In this document: one piece after another, positions 1 through 8,155 of the stretch
Position numbering within the stretch: the stretch's first letter is position 1
How the letters are laid out: each line of letters starts with the position of its first letter
From: Succinatimonas sp. UBA7265
Lineage (GTDB): Bacteria; Pseudomonadota; Gammaproteobacteria; Enterobacterales; Succinivibrionaceae
DNA: 23,518 nt
Direction: 5' to 3'
Assembly: GCA_002473165.1 (NCBI GenBank)
Contig: DKSD01000064.1
Span: 1-23,518 of the forward strand
Program-made: the position numbers and the translations under genes
Notes under the pieces: model-generated
Told to the model about the DNA's origin: nothing
Database searches by the model: none
What the model saw: the letters and a program-made list of their open reading frames with translations, nothing else

Positions 1-35
1 TAGCGAAAACTATACAGTCACTTTTTATGCGCGTT

Positions 36-761
36 TTAACCCAGCCTGCCGCCGATATTCAGGCAGCAGCGCCTTACGGCGGCTACCGCCGCGCTCAGCT
101 GCTGTTCTGAGAGATCAGAATGGCGGCCTTTGAGGGACACTGAGGCAAGGAAACGGCTGCGCGAATCGTAAACCGGCGCGGCCAGCTCGCTGCCTGTGGC
201 ATCCGAGCAGCGCTCCAGCGCCCAGCCCTGCCATTTTGCCTGATCGCAGCGCTGCTTTACGGCATCGCCGCTCTCTTGCAGAAGCCTGGCGCTCAGATGG
301 TCTTCGCTGAAGGCCATGAGGCAGATCCTGAGCGCGCCGCCGGCGGGCGTGATGCGCATAGCGCAGGCAGGATCCGTCCCGCCTTTTTCCACGCGCAGGA
401 GCAGGAGCGGATCGCCGCAGGCGCAGACGCCGAAAGAAGCCTCAAAACAGCCGGTTTCCTGCAGCAGTGAGGAAAGCTGCGGTGCGATCAAGTCGTCAAT
501 ATGCAGCCCCTTAAGCGAGCTGAGCCCCTGGTTTATCAGGGAAGTCCAAAGCTGATAGCGGCCGTTGCCGGCGCGGCGCACGGCGCCCAGGGCGGAGAGT
601 TCCTCTATGAGCACATAAACGCTGCTCCGCGGGAGCGCGGAGAGTTCGATGATGCGGCTTATGGCGCACGGGCCGTTGCGGCGCAGGATCTCCAAAATTG
701 AAAAAGCTTTGGCGAGCGCAGGGGAGCGCGGTCTGCGTTTGTTGTTATTATTGTTATTCAC
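36..761 (-). CDS. IclR-family transcriptional regulator
   Basis: This encodes a 241-residue protein with IclR-family architecture. An N-terminal winged helix-turn-helix spans roughly residues 13-72, including the wing-like GRYQLW segment. A C-terminal effector-binding domain runs from about residue 85 to the end. Family members usually bind an operator as dimers or tetramers and respond to small catabolic metabolites; the ligand and targets cannot be told from this window because the neighbours are unrelated LPS genes. The start is a GTG followed by six asparagine codons (AAT/AAC mix) and then KRRPRSP, so the first dozen residues are low-complexity and probably disordered. No clear Shine-Dalgarno sequence precedes the GTG, and a later start cannot be excluded. 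The family call is firm and the physiological role is unknown. Confidence 0.88.
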   Translation of the reverse strand: MNNNNNNKRRPRSPALAKAFSILEILRRNGPCAISRIIELSALPRSSVYVLIEELSALGAVRRAGNGRYQLWTSLINQGLSSLKGLHIDDLIAPQLSSLLQETGCFEASFGVCACGDPLLLLRVEKGGTDPACAMRITPAGGALRICLMAFSEDHLSARLLQESGDAVKQRCDQAKWQGWALERCSDATGSELAAPVYDSRSRFLASVSLKGRHSDLSEQQLSAAVAAVRRCCLNIGGRLG

Positions 762-823
762 GGTAGACCCGGATAAGAATTTATTTTACGGCGCTTTTTA
801 GCCTATTTGCCGGAAAATGACGC

Positions 824-850
824 AAGGCCGGCTTTTTATAGCGCGGCCTT
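824..850 (-). terminator. possible hairpin terminator after waaA
   Basis: A perfect 7-bp inverted repeat (AAGGCCG at 824-830, CGGCCTT at 844-850) with a 13-nt loop lies 20 bases past the waaA stop, before the IclR-family gene. The T-rich tail on the minus strand is weak (GCGTCATTTT). It could end the waaF-waaA transcript. An alternative, overlapping GCCGG/CCGGC pairing (809-832) is followed by TTTTT on the plus strand, where no gene is read. Confidence 0.35.
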
Positions 851-870
851 AAGGCGGAATGCGGCGGCGC

Positions 871-2199
871 TTACGATGCGCCGGAGGCGGCGCCTGTTTG
901 AGCCTCAGGGAAATGCGGGTGGCGCGCGAGCAGAGAGTCGATCACCTCAAGCGAGCGGGCCACGGCTCCGCGGCCGGTCTGCTGGACTTCCTGCGCCCGT
1001 TTGCCGGCTGCGAGGCAAGCATCAGGATGCGTGAGCAGCCGCAGGAGTTCCTGGTACAGAGCGTCTTCGGTCTTGACGATGAAAGCGCCGCCTGATGCGG
1101 CAAGCCTTTGGTACTCCTCGCGGAAATTGCGGATCTCCGGCCCGGTTACCGACGCTATGGCGTAACAGGCAGGTTCCAGGGGGTTGTGGCCGCCGATGTC
1201 GGCAAAACTTCCGCCCATAAACACCAGATCGCACAGCCCGAAATAGAGCGCGATCTCCCCCATGGTGTCGCCTATGAGGATCCCTCCTTGGAATCCTGAA
1301 AGATCCCCTGCAGCGCTGCGCAGCGTGAACTCCCGGTGTCGGCTTTCGAGGATTTTTGCCGCGGCGCTGACACCTGATTTGTGCCGGGGCACGAGTACGA
1401 GGCTCAGGGAAGGCAGGCTGCGGCGCAGCCGCTCAAAGACTCTGATGATCAGTCCTTCCTCGCCCCCATGGGTGCTTACGGCTCCCAGCACCGGGCCTTT
1501 CAAGGCCCGGCGCAGCGCCCGCGAGGCCTCAAAACGCCTTGTATCGGGTGTCAGATCGTATTTGAGGCTGCCGGTGACCTCTGTGCGATCCTCAGGAACC
1601 CCAAGGCGCAGGAAGCGCTCGCGATCCTCGGGGCTTGCGCAGAGCACACGCTCCAGGTTTGATGCGAGCAAATCCCGGCTTAAGAGCGGGTGGCGCAGGT
1701 AAGCCTGAAGGTTGCGCTCCTGCATGCGGGCGCTGACGATGATCACCGGGCAGCGCGCCTTGCGCGCCGAGCAGAGTTTTTCAGGCCACAGTTCGGTGTC
1801 CGTGATCACCAGCAGGCGGGGTTTGAGCGCGCGAAAGAAACGCCTGCAGGCGCAGCGGCTGTCCAATGGCGCGATGAGCACGTTTGCCCCTTTGGCGCGC
1901 GCGGCCGCGTTCCTGCCGGTGGTCGTCAGCGTCGTGATCACCGTGCGGATCCCCGGATGGGCGGCGGCAAAGCGTTCAGCCAGCGGCCTTACGGCATTGG
2001 CCTCCCCCATGGAGGCGGCGTGGAACACCACGCAGCCGCGGCGATCGCGCGGATAGCCGTAACCTAAAAGCTGCCAAAACTGCCTGCCGTAGGGCGGATC
2101 AGCGCGCCGACGCCAGGCCAGGTAACAGGCGCCGGGCAGCGCCGCCAGAGCGGTGGCGGCACGGTAGCAGAGCAAAAACAGCGCAGAGCCGGTATTCAC
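871..2199 (-). CDS. waaA: 3-deoxy-D-manno-octulosonic acid (Kdo) transferase WaaA/KdtA
   Basis: WaaA transfers Kdo from CMP-Kdo to the lipid A precursor at the inner face of the cytoplasmic membrane. The 442-residue protein starts with a hydrophobic anchor (about residues 4-28). It has the Glu-containing motif HAASMGE (60-66), STHGGEE near 242-248, PRH at 271-273, DTMGE at 311-315, and the diagnostic GGSF plus GGHNPLEP (329-343), all matching glycosyltransferase family 30. It starts at GTG 2199, which overlaps the waaF stop by 4 nt (GTGA). A strong GGAGGA ribosome binding site lies about 7 nt upstream, so it is cotranscribed and probably translationally coupled with waaF. Whether it adds one or two Kdo residues cannot be read from the sequence. 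The C-terminal tail after about residue 425 is Ala/Gly/Ser-rich and probably not catalytic. Confidence 0.96.
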   Translation of the reverse strand: MNTGSALFLLCYRAATALAALPGACYLAWRRRADPPYGRQFWQLLGYGYPRDRRGCVVFHAASMGEANAVRPLAERFAAAHPGIRTVITTLTTTGRNAAARAKGANVLIAPLDSRCACRRFFRALKPRLLVITDTELWPEKLCSARKARCPVIIVSARMQERNLQAYLRHPLLSRDLLASNLERVLCASPEDRERFLRLGVPEDRTEVTGSLKYDLTPDTRRFEASRALRRALKGPVLGAVSTHGGEEGLIIRVFERLRRSLPSLSLVLVPRHKSGVSAAAKILESRHREFTLRSAAGDLSGFQGGILIGDTMGEIALYFGLCDLVFMGGSFADIGGHNPLEPACYAIASVTGPEIRNFREEYQRLAASGGAFIVKTEDALYQELLRLLTHPDACLAAGKRAQEVQQTGRGAVARSLEVIDSLLARHPHFPEAQTGAASGAS

Positions 2200-3221
2200 A
2201 GCACTTCCTCCAAAGCCGCGATCACGCGTTCAGGCTTTATGCCGCGCAGGCATTCATAAGTGCCTTTGGGGCAGCGGCGCTCAAAGCAGGGGTGGCAGCT
2301 TTCGTCTGATTCGACGCACACGGCCTTTTCAGACAGCGGCGGCGTGTAGACGGTCGAGGTGGATCCGAAGATGTCAGCCTGCGGCACGCCGGCCGCGGCC
2401 ACGGTGTGCATCAGCCCTGAGTCGTTGCAGATTGCGGCCTGGCATGCGCCGGTGAGATCCAGCGCTTCGTCCAGCGAGGTCTTGCCGGCGATGTCGTTGA
2501 AATAAGGAGCGGTCTCAGCCTTGAGCTTTGAGGCAATGGCAGCCACGGTGGGAATGTCCTTTTTGGAGCCCAGAGCCAGCACCTGGCCGCCGCGTCCGGT
2601 CCACCAGTCGCAGACCCTGGCAAAATACTCGACTGGCCAGAGCTTGGCCGGGCCGTAGTTGGCTCCGCAGCCTAAAGCCAGCATCGGCCTGCCGGGCGTG
2701 ATTTTAAGCCTGGCAAGCAGTTCCTCGGATGGCGGCAGGGTTTTAAGCGCCGGGAATTCATAGGCAGGCAGGGTCGCCGAGGATGTCACCTGATCCAAAG
2801 GCCACGCCAGTGCCGCGTAGCGGTCTGCCATGCGCGGGTAGTCTTTTTTGTTAGAGCGCATGGAGTTTATGAGCAGATAGCGGCTTTCGCCTTTAAAGCC
2901 GATGCGCAGCGGGATGCGCGCAAAAAAAGGAACGAGCGCCGATTTCCAGGAATTGGGCAGGATATAGGCCTCATCGTAACGGGCCGCGCGCAGCTTTATC
3001 CCTTCGCGGCGGCGCTTTATAAAAGCGAACTCATGATGGGCAAAAGGGTTTTCTATGATCCCGTCAGCCTCGGGCATCCTGCGGATGATCGGGTGGGCGT
3101 AGGCGGGGGCGTAAACATCGATGCGGCAGGAGGGATCGCGCTTTTTTAAGAGCTTGAGCAGGCACTGGGACATGATGATGTCACCAAGCCAGGAAGGGGC
3201 AATGATAAGGATGCGGCGCAT
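2196..3221 (-). CDS. waaF: ADP-heptose:LPS heptosyltransferase II (WaaF)
   Basis: WaaF adds the second L-glycero-D-manno-heptose of the LPS inner core from ADP-heptose, in the cytoplasm. The protein is 341 residues from the chosen start and belongs to glycosyltransferase family 9. The N-terminus MRRILIIAPSWLGDIIMSQ matches the E. coli WaaF start. A CGANYGPAKLWP segment and NDSGLMH are the expected nucleotide-sugar and acceptor-site motifs. A C-terminal cysteine cluster (CHPCFERRCPKGTYEC) is present. An in-frame ATG 60 nt upstream (3281) would give 361 residues, but those residues have no family match and a TACAAT -10 box (3249-3254) would place transcription start downstream of that ATG, so 3221 is preferred. 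The gene overlaps waaA by 4 nt and is divergent from hldD, which makes the activated heptose epimer used here. Confidence 0.94.
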   Translation of the reverse strand: MRRILIIAPSWLGDIIMSQCLLKLLKKRDPSCRIDVYAPAYAHPIIRRMPEADGIIENPFAHHEFAFIKRRREGIKLRAARYDEAYILPNSWKSALVPFFARIPLRIGFKGESRYLLINSMRSNKKDYPRMADRYAALAWPLDQVTSSATLPAYEFPALKTLPPSEELLARLKITPGRPMLALGCGANYGPAKLWPVEYFARVCDWWTGRGGQVLALGSKKDIPTVAAIASKLKAETAPYFNDIAGKTSLDEALDLTGACQAAICNDSGLMHTVAAAGVPQADIFGSTSTVYTPPLSEKAVCVESDESCHPCFERRCPKGTYECLRGIKPERVIAALEEVL

Positions 3222-3248
3222 GGCAGGTCCAAAAAACGGATTTTTTCC

Positions 3249-3271
3249 ATTGTACCGCGGGGCCGGACGGT
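3249..3271 (-). promoter_or_regulatory. candidate waaF-waaA promoter
   Basis: On the minus strand a TACAAT -10 box (3249-3254) lies about 20 nt ahead of the likely transcript start and about 28 nt from the waaF ATG at 3221. The matching -35 region 17 bp upstream (TTCCGC, about 3272-3277) is poor. The call rests mainly on the -10 box and its position between divergent genes. Confidence 0.45.
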
Positions 3272-3294
3272 GCGGAATCATGCTAAGGCGGGGC

Positions 3295-3303
3295 TGATAT
3301 AAT
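3295..3303 (+). promoter_or_regulatory. extended -10 promoter of hldD-glpG
   Basis: TGATATAAT is a perfect extended -10 element (TGnTATAAT). It ends 39 nt before the hldD ATG at 3343. No good -35 box is visible, which is typical of extended -10 promoters. An AAGGGG ribosome binding site follows about 9 nt before the ATG. Confidence 0.7.
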
Positions 3304-3342
3304 CGGCTCAGTGTGTTTTTTACGGTTTAAGGGGCAAACGCA

Positions 3343-4311
3343 ATGATCATCGTAACCGGCGGCTGCGGATTCATCGGATCGAATATCGTCAAGGCTTTAA
3401 ACGACAGGGGCGTCACCGACATTCTGGTGGTGGACAACCTCACGGCAGGCCGCAAGTTCATGAATCTTACCGATCTGGACATCGCCGATTACATGGACAA
3501 ACAGGACTTTCTCGCGCTGTTTACCGACGAGCAGGCGTTTAACGCCCGCTTTGGCAGCGCGAACATCGAGGCCATTTACCATGAGGGCGCCTGCTCTTCC
3601 ACCACGGAGTGGGACGGCCGCTACATCATGAAAAACAACTACGAATACACCGTAAAGCTGTTCGAGTTTGCCACCTCGCACCGCATCCCGTTCTTCTACG
3701 CCTCATCGGCCGCCACCTACGGCGGCGGCAAGGTCTTTGCCGAGGGACGCGAGAACGAGGCGCCGCTCAATGTCTACGGCTACTCAAAATTCCTCTTTGA
3801 CGAATATGTGCGCCGCCGCCTGCCCAGGCTGCGCTCCCAGGTCGTCGGGCTGCGCTATTTCAATGTCTACGGCCCGCGCGAGAACCACAAAGGCACTATG
3901 TCGTCTGTGGCTTTCCACCTGTACAACCAGATGAAAAAAGGCGAGAACCCCAAGCTCTTTAAAGGCTGCATGGGCTACCCCGACGGCGGGCAGATGCGCG
4001 ATTTCGTGTATGTCGGCGACGTCGCGGCAGTCAATCTGTGGTTCCTCGAGCATAACGGCCCTTCGGGGATCTATAACTGCGGCACCGGCAGGGCTGAGCC
4101 GTTCTCGAACATCGCCGAGGCGGTCATAAAATTCTTTGGGCGCGGCGAGATCGAGTACATCGACTTCCCGCAGTCGCTCGTCGGGCATTATCAATGCTTC
4201 ACCCAGGCCGATCTGACGAAACTGCGCGCGGCAGGCTGCGATCATGAATTCAAGACAGTGGCCCAGGGCACGGCCGAGTACATGAAGTGGCTCAAGGCCA
4301 GAGAGCAATGA
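3343..4311 (+). CDS. hldD: ADP-L-glycero-D-manno-heptose 6-epimerase (HldD)
   Basis: HldD epimerises ADP-D-glycero-D-manno-heptose to the L-glycero form, the donor used by heptosyltransferases such as the divergent waaF product. The protein is 322 residues, slightly longer than the E. coli enzyme (about 310). It is an extended short-chain dehydrogenase: NADP-binding GGCGFIGS at residues 6-13 (Cys where Ala is common), the YxxxK motif Y145-GYS-K149 within NVYGYSKFLFDEY, and the catalytic-type lysine K183 in ENHKG. The family's FNVYGPRE block is nearly identical to E. coli. The ATG start has an AAGGGG ribosome binding site. Its TGA stop overlaps the glpG ATG (ATGA), so the two are probably cotranscribed. 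The enzyme is cytoplasmic. Confidence 0.97.
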   Translation: MIIVTGGCGFIGSNIVKALNDRGVTDILVVDNLTAGRKFMNLTDLDIADYMDKQDFLALFTDEQAFNARFGSANIEAIYHEGACSSTTEWDGRYIMKNNYEYTVKLFEFATSHRIPFFYASSAATYGGGKVFAEGRENEAPLNVYGYSKFLFDEYVRRRLPRLRSQVVGLRYFNVYGPRENHKGTMSSVAFHLYNQMKKGENPKLFKGCMGYPDGGQMRDFVYVGDVAAVNLWFLEHNGPSGIYNCGTGRAEPFSNIAEAVIKFFGRGEIEYIDFPQSLVGHYQCFTQADLTKLRAAGCDHEFKTVAQGTAEYMKWLKAREQ

Positions 4312-5153
4312 GCTTTGAAGTCTGCCTGCTGCCGCGCGACAAGGCCCTGACGTTTGCCGATCATCTCTGCGCCATGGGCATAGCCGCCAAGGCCGAGCCA
4401 GGGCTTTCCGGCCACTGGAAAGTGGTGACGGAGAGCGCCGATGACGCGGCGCGGGCCAAACGCGAACTCTTAAAATTTGCCGGCTCCCCCTTTGACAGTT
4501 CCTTCACTCAGGCCTCATGGGAGAAAGGCGGGCGCGATCCGCAGTTTAAATTCGTAAAGCCGCGGCTTTTCGGCATGCTCGCCTGGGATCCGTTTACCGT
4601 GACGTCGGCAATAGAGATCCTCTGCCTGCTTTTCTTTGCCGGTCAGCTTATAAATGAGCCGTGGATGCTCTCCGTGTTTTCGTTAAACCGCATGCAGGGG
4701 CCGGAACTTCCCTGGGGCGCTTACCGGCTGCTGACGCCGGCTTTCCTGCATTTTGGGATCATCCACATCGCGTTTAACCTCGTGATGTGGGAAGCCCTGG
4801 CCCGGCCGGTGGAGCGCGTGATGGGTCCGGCAAAGCTGCTGGTGCTCGCGGTAAGCGTGGCGCTCATTTCCAACGTGCTCGAGTATGCCGCCCTGCCTTA
4901 TGAAGGCGTGTTTGGCGGGCTTTCAGGCGTGGTTTACGGGATCATCGGCTATCTGGGGGTGGTCTCGCGCCGCCCTGACGCGCCTCCTGCGCTGGGCTTT
5001 CCGCGCGGGCTTCTGGCCGTGAGCGTCATCTTTATCCTGTTTGGCTTTTTAACCGGCGGGATCGCCAACTTCTGCCATTTAGGCGGACTGGCGCTGGGGC
5101 TGCTCTGGGGGCTTTGGGACAGGCGCAAACCCGGCCTCTTTGGCAAAGCCTGA
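4308..5153 (+). CDS. glpG: rhomboid intramembrane serine protease GlpG
   Basis: GlpG cleaves transmembrane segments within the lipid bilayer. The 281-residue protein has a cytoplasmic N-terminal domain (about 1-70) like that of E. coli GlpG, ending near the conserved SFTQASW, followed by about six membrane segments. The catalytic dyad is visible: S206 in FGGLSGVVYG and H257 in NFCHLGG, close to E. coli Ser201/His254. The HIAFNLVMWEAL block supplies the His and Asn of the oxyanion region. The ATG at 4308 overlaps the hldD stop by 4 nt; an upstream in-frame ATG at 4287 lies inside hldD and is less likely. In enterics glpG sits in glpEGR, whereas here it is coupled to a heptose gene. A strong terminator follows. 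Confidence 0.95.
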   Translation: MSFEVCLLPRDKALTFADHLCAMGIAAKAEPGLSGHWKVVTESADDAARAKRELLKFAGSPFDSSFTQASWEKGGRDPQFKFVKPRLFGMLAWDPFTVTSAIEILCLLFFAGQLINEPWMLSVFSLNRMQGPELPWGAYRLLTPAFLHFGIIHIAFNLVMWEALARPVERVMGPAKLLVLAVSVALISNVLEYAALPYEGVFGGLSGVVYGIIGYLGVVSRRPDAPPALGFPRGLLAVSVIFILFGFLTGGIANFCHLGGLALGLLWGLWDRRKPGLFGKA

Positions 5154-5163
5154 TCCCGGCTTT

Positions 5164-5194
5164 AAAAAAGCCCTGCTGTTGCAGGGCTTTTTTT
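5164..5194. terminator. bidirectional intrinsic terminator between glpG and the FliL-like gene
   Basis: The hairpin GCCCTGC-TGTT-GCAGGGC is flanked by six A on the left and seven T on the right. It therefore acts as a rho-independent terminator on both strands and closes the convergent hldD-glpG (plus) and plsB/FliL-like (minus) transcripts. Confidence 0.93.
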
Positions 5195-5210
5195 ACGGCT
5201 GCGCCGCAAG

Positions 5211-5660
5211 CTACTGGAACATGTAGCTTAAAAAGAGCACATCCTGGACGACAGCGCTGCCCAGTTTGTCCTGGAGCATGGACATGATCTTGTCGCGGCA
5301 TTCTATGCGGATTTTTTCCCTGCCGTCAGCGGAGGCCACCTGGGTGAAGTCTTTGCTTCCCAGCACGGTCATCACGGTGTCCTGAATGGCAGGCTCCATG
5401 CCGGCCACCAGTTCCTTGTCATTTTCGTTTGCCAGCATCAGGCACACGCGCACGCGCACATAGTGCAGGCGGTCAGAGGGATTGGGGGTGGCGACGTTCG
5501 TGACGAAGTCAGGTTGCATGGTGTAGTAGGCGATATCAGGCTGCGGCGCGGCAGCCTCGCCCTCAGCCGCTTCGCCTTCTGCCGGGGCCTCTTCGGCGGC
5601 ATGTGCCGGAAACACGGCCAGTGCCAGGGTCGAAAGCAGGATCATCAGGTAACGGCGCAT
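5211..5660 (-). CDS. exported FliL-like protein, not within a flagellar locus
   Basis: This small protein (149 residues) resembles the C-terminal periplasmic domain of FliL. From about residue 40 it has the family pattern: an N-terminal beta strand (PDFVTNV), the LHYVRVRVCLML strand, a long amphipathic helix ending in DKIMSML, and a terminal hydrophobic strand (VQDVLFLSYMFQ). FliL proper has an N-terminal transmembrane anchor. This one instead starts with what looks like a cleavable signal peptide (MRRYLMILLSTLALAVFPAHA, then AEEAP) and a Glu/Ala-rich linker (about 22-40). The ATG at 5660 is chosen for its GAGG site 6-7 nt upstream; in-frame ATGs at 5672 and 5714 lack one, and 5714 lies inside plsB. 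It starts 13 nt after plsB, so it is probably in the same operon. No other flagellar gene is present. Function unknown. Confidence 0.75.
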   Translation of the reverse strand: MRRYLMILLSTLALAVFPAHAAEEAPAEGEAAEGEAAAPQPDIAYYTMQPDFVTNVATPNPSDRLHYVRVRVCLMLANENDKELVAGMEPAIQDTVMTVLGSKDFTQVASADGREKIRIECRDKIMSMLQDKLGSAVVQDVLFLSYMFQ

Positions 5661-5673
5661 AATAAACCTCATT

Positions 5674-8121
5674 TCAGATTTCAGGAACGTTCTGTCCTTT
5701 GAGGATCCTGACATCGCGCGCCCCTAAAAGCGGTTCGCATGCTGCGGCCAGTTTCCCCACCTTTGCGTTATCTATCTTAATTGTTTTATCGGAACATACC
5801 GTGAAATATTTATGGCGGACGAATGTCGCGCACATCGTCTTGAAGACGATCGGATCGGCAAATTCCGGGGAATTGCCCGTAACGTCGACCGGCAGGCGCT
5901 TGGCATACTGCAGGCATTTTTCGATGAAAGCGTCGACTTTCAGCGTGCCGTCCAAGGTGTCCCTCAGGGCGGTCACGGCCACGAGGTAGCGCACCAGGTT
6001 GAGGTGGATGCAGCGGCTTAGGATATAGAACTCGTCAAAGCCGTCGCCTGAGAGGTAGATCATGCCGTCTTTTTCCGTGATGTAGCCGCTTTGCAGGAAG
6101 ACGTTGATGTAGCGGTTTATGAGCAGATCGAGGCGGCTTTCATCCACCGGCGCGTACAGCTCATGGCGCAGGAAATAGAAGATCGAGCGCGTGTGCACGC
6201 GAATGTCCTCGCGTGTGATGTGGCCGTTGCGGATGATGATGTTGGCGATGAGCGCCGGCAGCGCGAAGAGATGGACGATGTTGTTTTCAAAATATGTCAG
6301 CTGCAGCGTTTGGCCGTAGCTCGGGCGCACGAATTTCATGTCCTCGCCCACGTCGTAAATGCGGAATTTTTTAAGTTCCAGCGCCTGGCGGATGAGCACG
6401 GCGGCCGGCTCTTTGGGCATGAGATCGTGGAGGTTTTCATCGGCCTTCATGAGCCTCAAATAGAGGTTTAAGCAGGCGGTGAGCTTGCTCATGCTCATGG
6501 TATGGTCGTTGTCGGAGATCAGGGCCATGGCGCACAGGTTGATGCCGTTGGCCTGGGCGGCGCCGTTTAAATTGCGGATGATGTTGTCTGCAAGGCGGTT
6601 GACCGTCTCGCGCAGCCATCCGGGGCGCTGCAGTCCCTCAGGATCGATGTCCTCCCGCCACCCCGGGACTTTCTCGCTTAAAAACCCGGGGATGTTTATG
6701 GGCTTGCCAAACGTCACGTAGCCGCGCCCGTAATAGCGCATGCGCTTGAATATGCCCAAAAGCTGCCAGGCGTTTTCTTTCGTTTTGGCCTGGCCGTTGA
6801 GCTCTGACATGTAGGAGCGCACTTCCGAGACATGCTCGTAGCCTAAGTACACCGGCACGAAGGTGATGGGGCGCTCTATGCCGCGCAGCTGCGATTCCAC
6901 GGCCATGGCGACCATGCCGGTTTTAGGCGGGAGCGTGCGCCCGGTGCGGGAGCGGCCGCCTTCGATGAAAAACTCAGTGGCGTAGCCGTACTCAAAAAGC
7001 AGGCTCAGGTATTCGGAAAACAGCGTGATGTAGAATTCGTCGCCTTTCATCTTGCGGCGGATGAAGTAAGAGCCGCAGCGGCGGATTATCGGGCCCACCG
7101 GGAAGAAATTGAGGTTGTCGCCTGAGGCGATCTGCGGCATGGGCAGTCCTTCGTGGAAGAGCACGAATGAGAGCAGGACGTAGTCCATGTGGCTGCGGTG
7201 GCAGGGGATGTAAATGATCTCGTGGCCGTTGGCGATGAGCCTGCGGACGCGATCGGCTCCGATCACGGTCTGGCCGTGGTAGATGCGCTTCCACACATGC
7301 GAGATGAAGCAGTTGAGGAAGTGCAGCAGCGAATAGCGCGGATCGGAGAGCATGACCTCGTAAATGCCGCGGCCTTTGGCGACGATCTCTTCCGGGCTCT
7401 GCCCGGTGCGCAGGCATTCCTGTTCCACGGCTTTGCGCACGGCGGGCCTTATGAGCAGTTCTTCGATCATCTTTTTGCGGTCAGGCATCGGCTTGCCGAC
7501 GATGATGCGCGCGCGCTGGATAAAGCGGATGGAGGCCAGGCGCTTTAACACTTCAAAATCCGGGCTGCCGTCAAAGCGTTTGAACACTTCGCTGGCTCTG
7601 ACCATGCCTTGCACGATCGTGCAGTTGTCGCGCCCCTGGAAGATCAGATTAAAGAATTTGCGCCATGACGGTGTGTGGTTGTTGATGCCAAAGCCGTGCA
7701 GGGGGCGGCCGTTGTATCCGGGGTTGCGCGACCAAATCACGGATATGGGGATGATCTGGATGTCCGTGCCGGTGCTGCGGTAGGCCTCGGCCCAGCGCTC
7801 AAAGATCTTTTCGGCATGGGCATCGGCGCCGTGCGCGGAAAACATGCGCGGGTTGTGCAGGTAGGCCGCGCGCGGTGCGCTGCGCACCCCCAGGCGCGAG
7901 CCGACGCGCATCGGTGAGAAAGGGGACGGCAGCCCCAGCTTCTCAGTCAGGCGCTCGACGGCCATGAGGTTGCCGACGCCGGAGGTCACAGTGACGTAAG
8001 CTATGGGCAGCGAGCGGTCGAGCTTGATCCCTTTAAGCGGCTCAAAAGGTATGGGATTGCATACGGTCGTCAGCCTGAACGGCCAGTAAAAAAAGAATCT
8101 GAGGATTTTTTGTATCAGCAT
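5674..8121 (-). CDS. plsB: glycerol-3-phosphate acyltransferase PlsB
   Basis: PlsB acylates sn-glycerol-3-phosphate at position 1 using acyl-CoA or acyl-ACP. This is the first step of phospholipid synthesis, at the inner membrane. The 815-residue protein is close to the E. coli length (807). The acyltransferase block I HX4D motif is H308-RSHM-D313 within the near-invariant IPCHRSHMDYVLLSF. Block III follows as FFIEGGRSRTGR, and block IV as ITFVPVYLGYEHV. The start at ATG 8121 gives an N-terminus that aligns with the family in length; the ribosome binding site is weak. A 13-bp tandem repeat lies 35-60 nt upstream. The downstream FliL-like gene is only 13 nt away. Confidence 0.97.
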   Translation of the reverse strand: MLIQKILRFFFYWPFRLTTVCNPIPFEPLKGIKLDRSLPIAYVTVTSGVGNLMAVERLTEKLGLPSPFSPMRVGSRLGVRSAPRAAYLHNPRMFSAHGADAHAEKIFERWAEAYRSTGTDIQIIPISVIWSRNPGYNGRPLHGFGINNHTPSWRKFFNLIFQGRDNCTIVQGMVRASEVFKRFDGSPDFEVLKRLASIRFIQRARIIVGKPMPDRKKMIEELLIRPAVRKAVEQECLRTGQSPEEIVAKGRGIYEVMLSDPRYSLLHFLNCFISHVWKRIYHGQTVIGADRVRRLIANGHEIIYIPCHRSHMDYVLLSFVLFHEGLPMPQIASGDNLNFFPVGPIIRRCGSYFIRRKMKGDEFYITLFSEYLSLLFEYGYATEFFIEGGRSRTGRTLPPKTGMVAMAVESQLRGIERPITFVPVYLGYEHVSEVRSYMSELNGQAKTKENAWQLLGIFKRMRYYGRGYVTFGKPINIPGFLSEKVPGWREDIDPEGLQRPGWLRETVNRLADNIIRNLNGAAQANGINLCAMALISDNDHTMSMSKLTACLNLYLRLMKADENLHDLMPKEPAAVLIRQALELKKFRIYDVGEDMKFVRPSYGQTLQLTYFENNIVHLFALPALIANIIIRNGHITREDIRVHTRSIFYFLRHELYAPVDESRLDLLINRYINVFLQSGYITEKDGMIYLSGDGFDEFYILSRCIHLNLVRYLVAVTALRDTLDGTLKVDAFIEKCLQYAKRLPVDVTGNSPEFADPIVFKTMCATFVRHKYFTVCSDKTIKIDNAKVGKLAAACEPLLGARDVRILKGQNVPEI

Positions 8122-8155
8122 CAGTGGCGGATCTCAGCGCCTGTGGACGTTTCAA

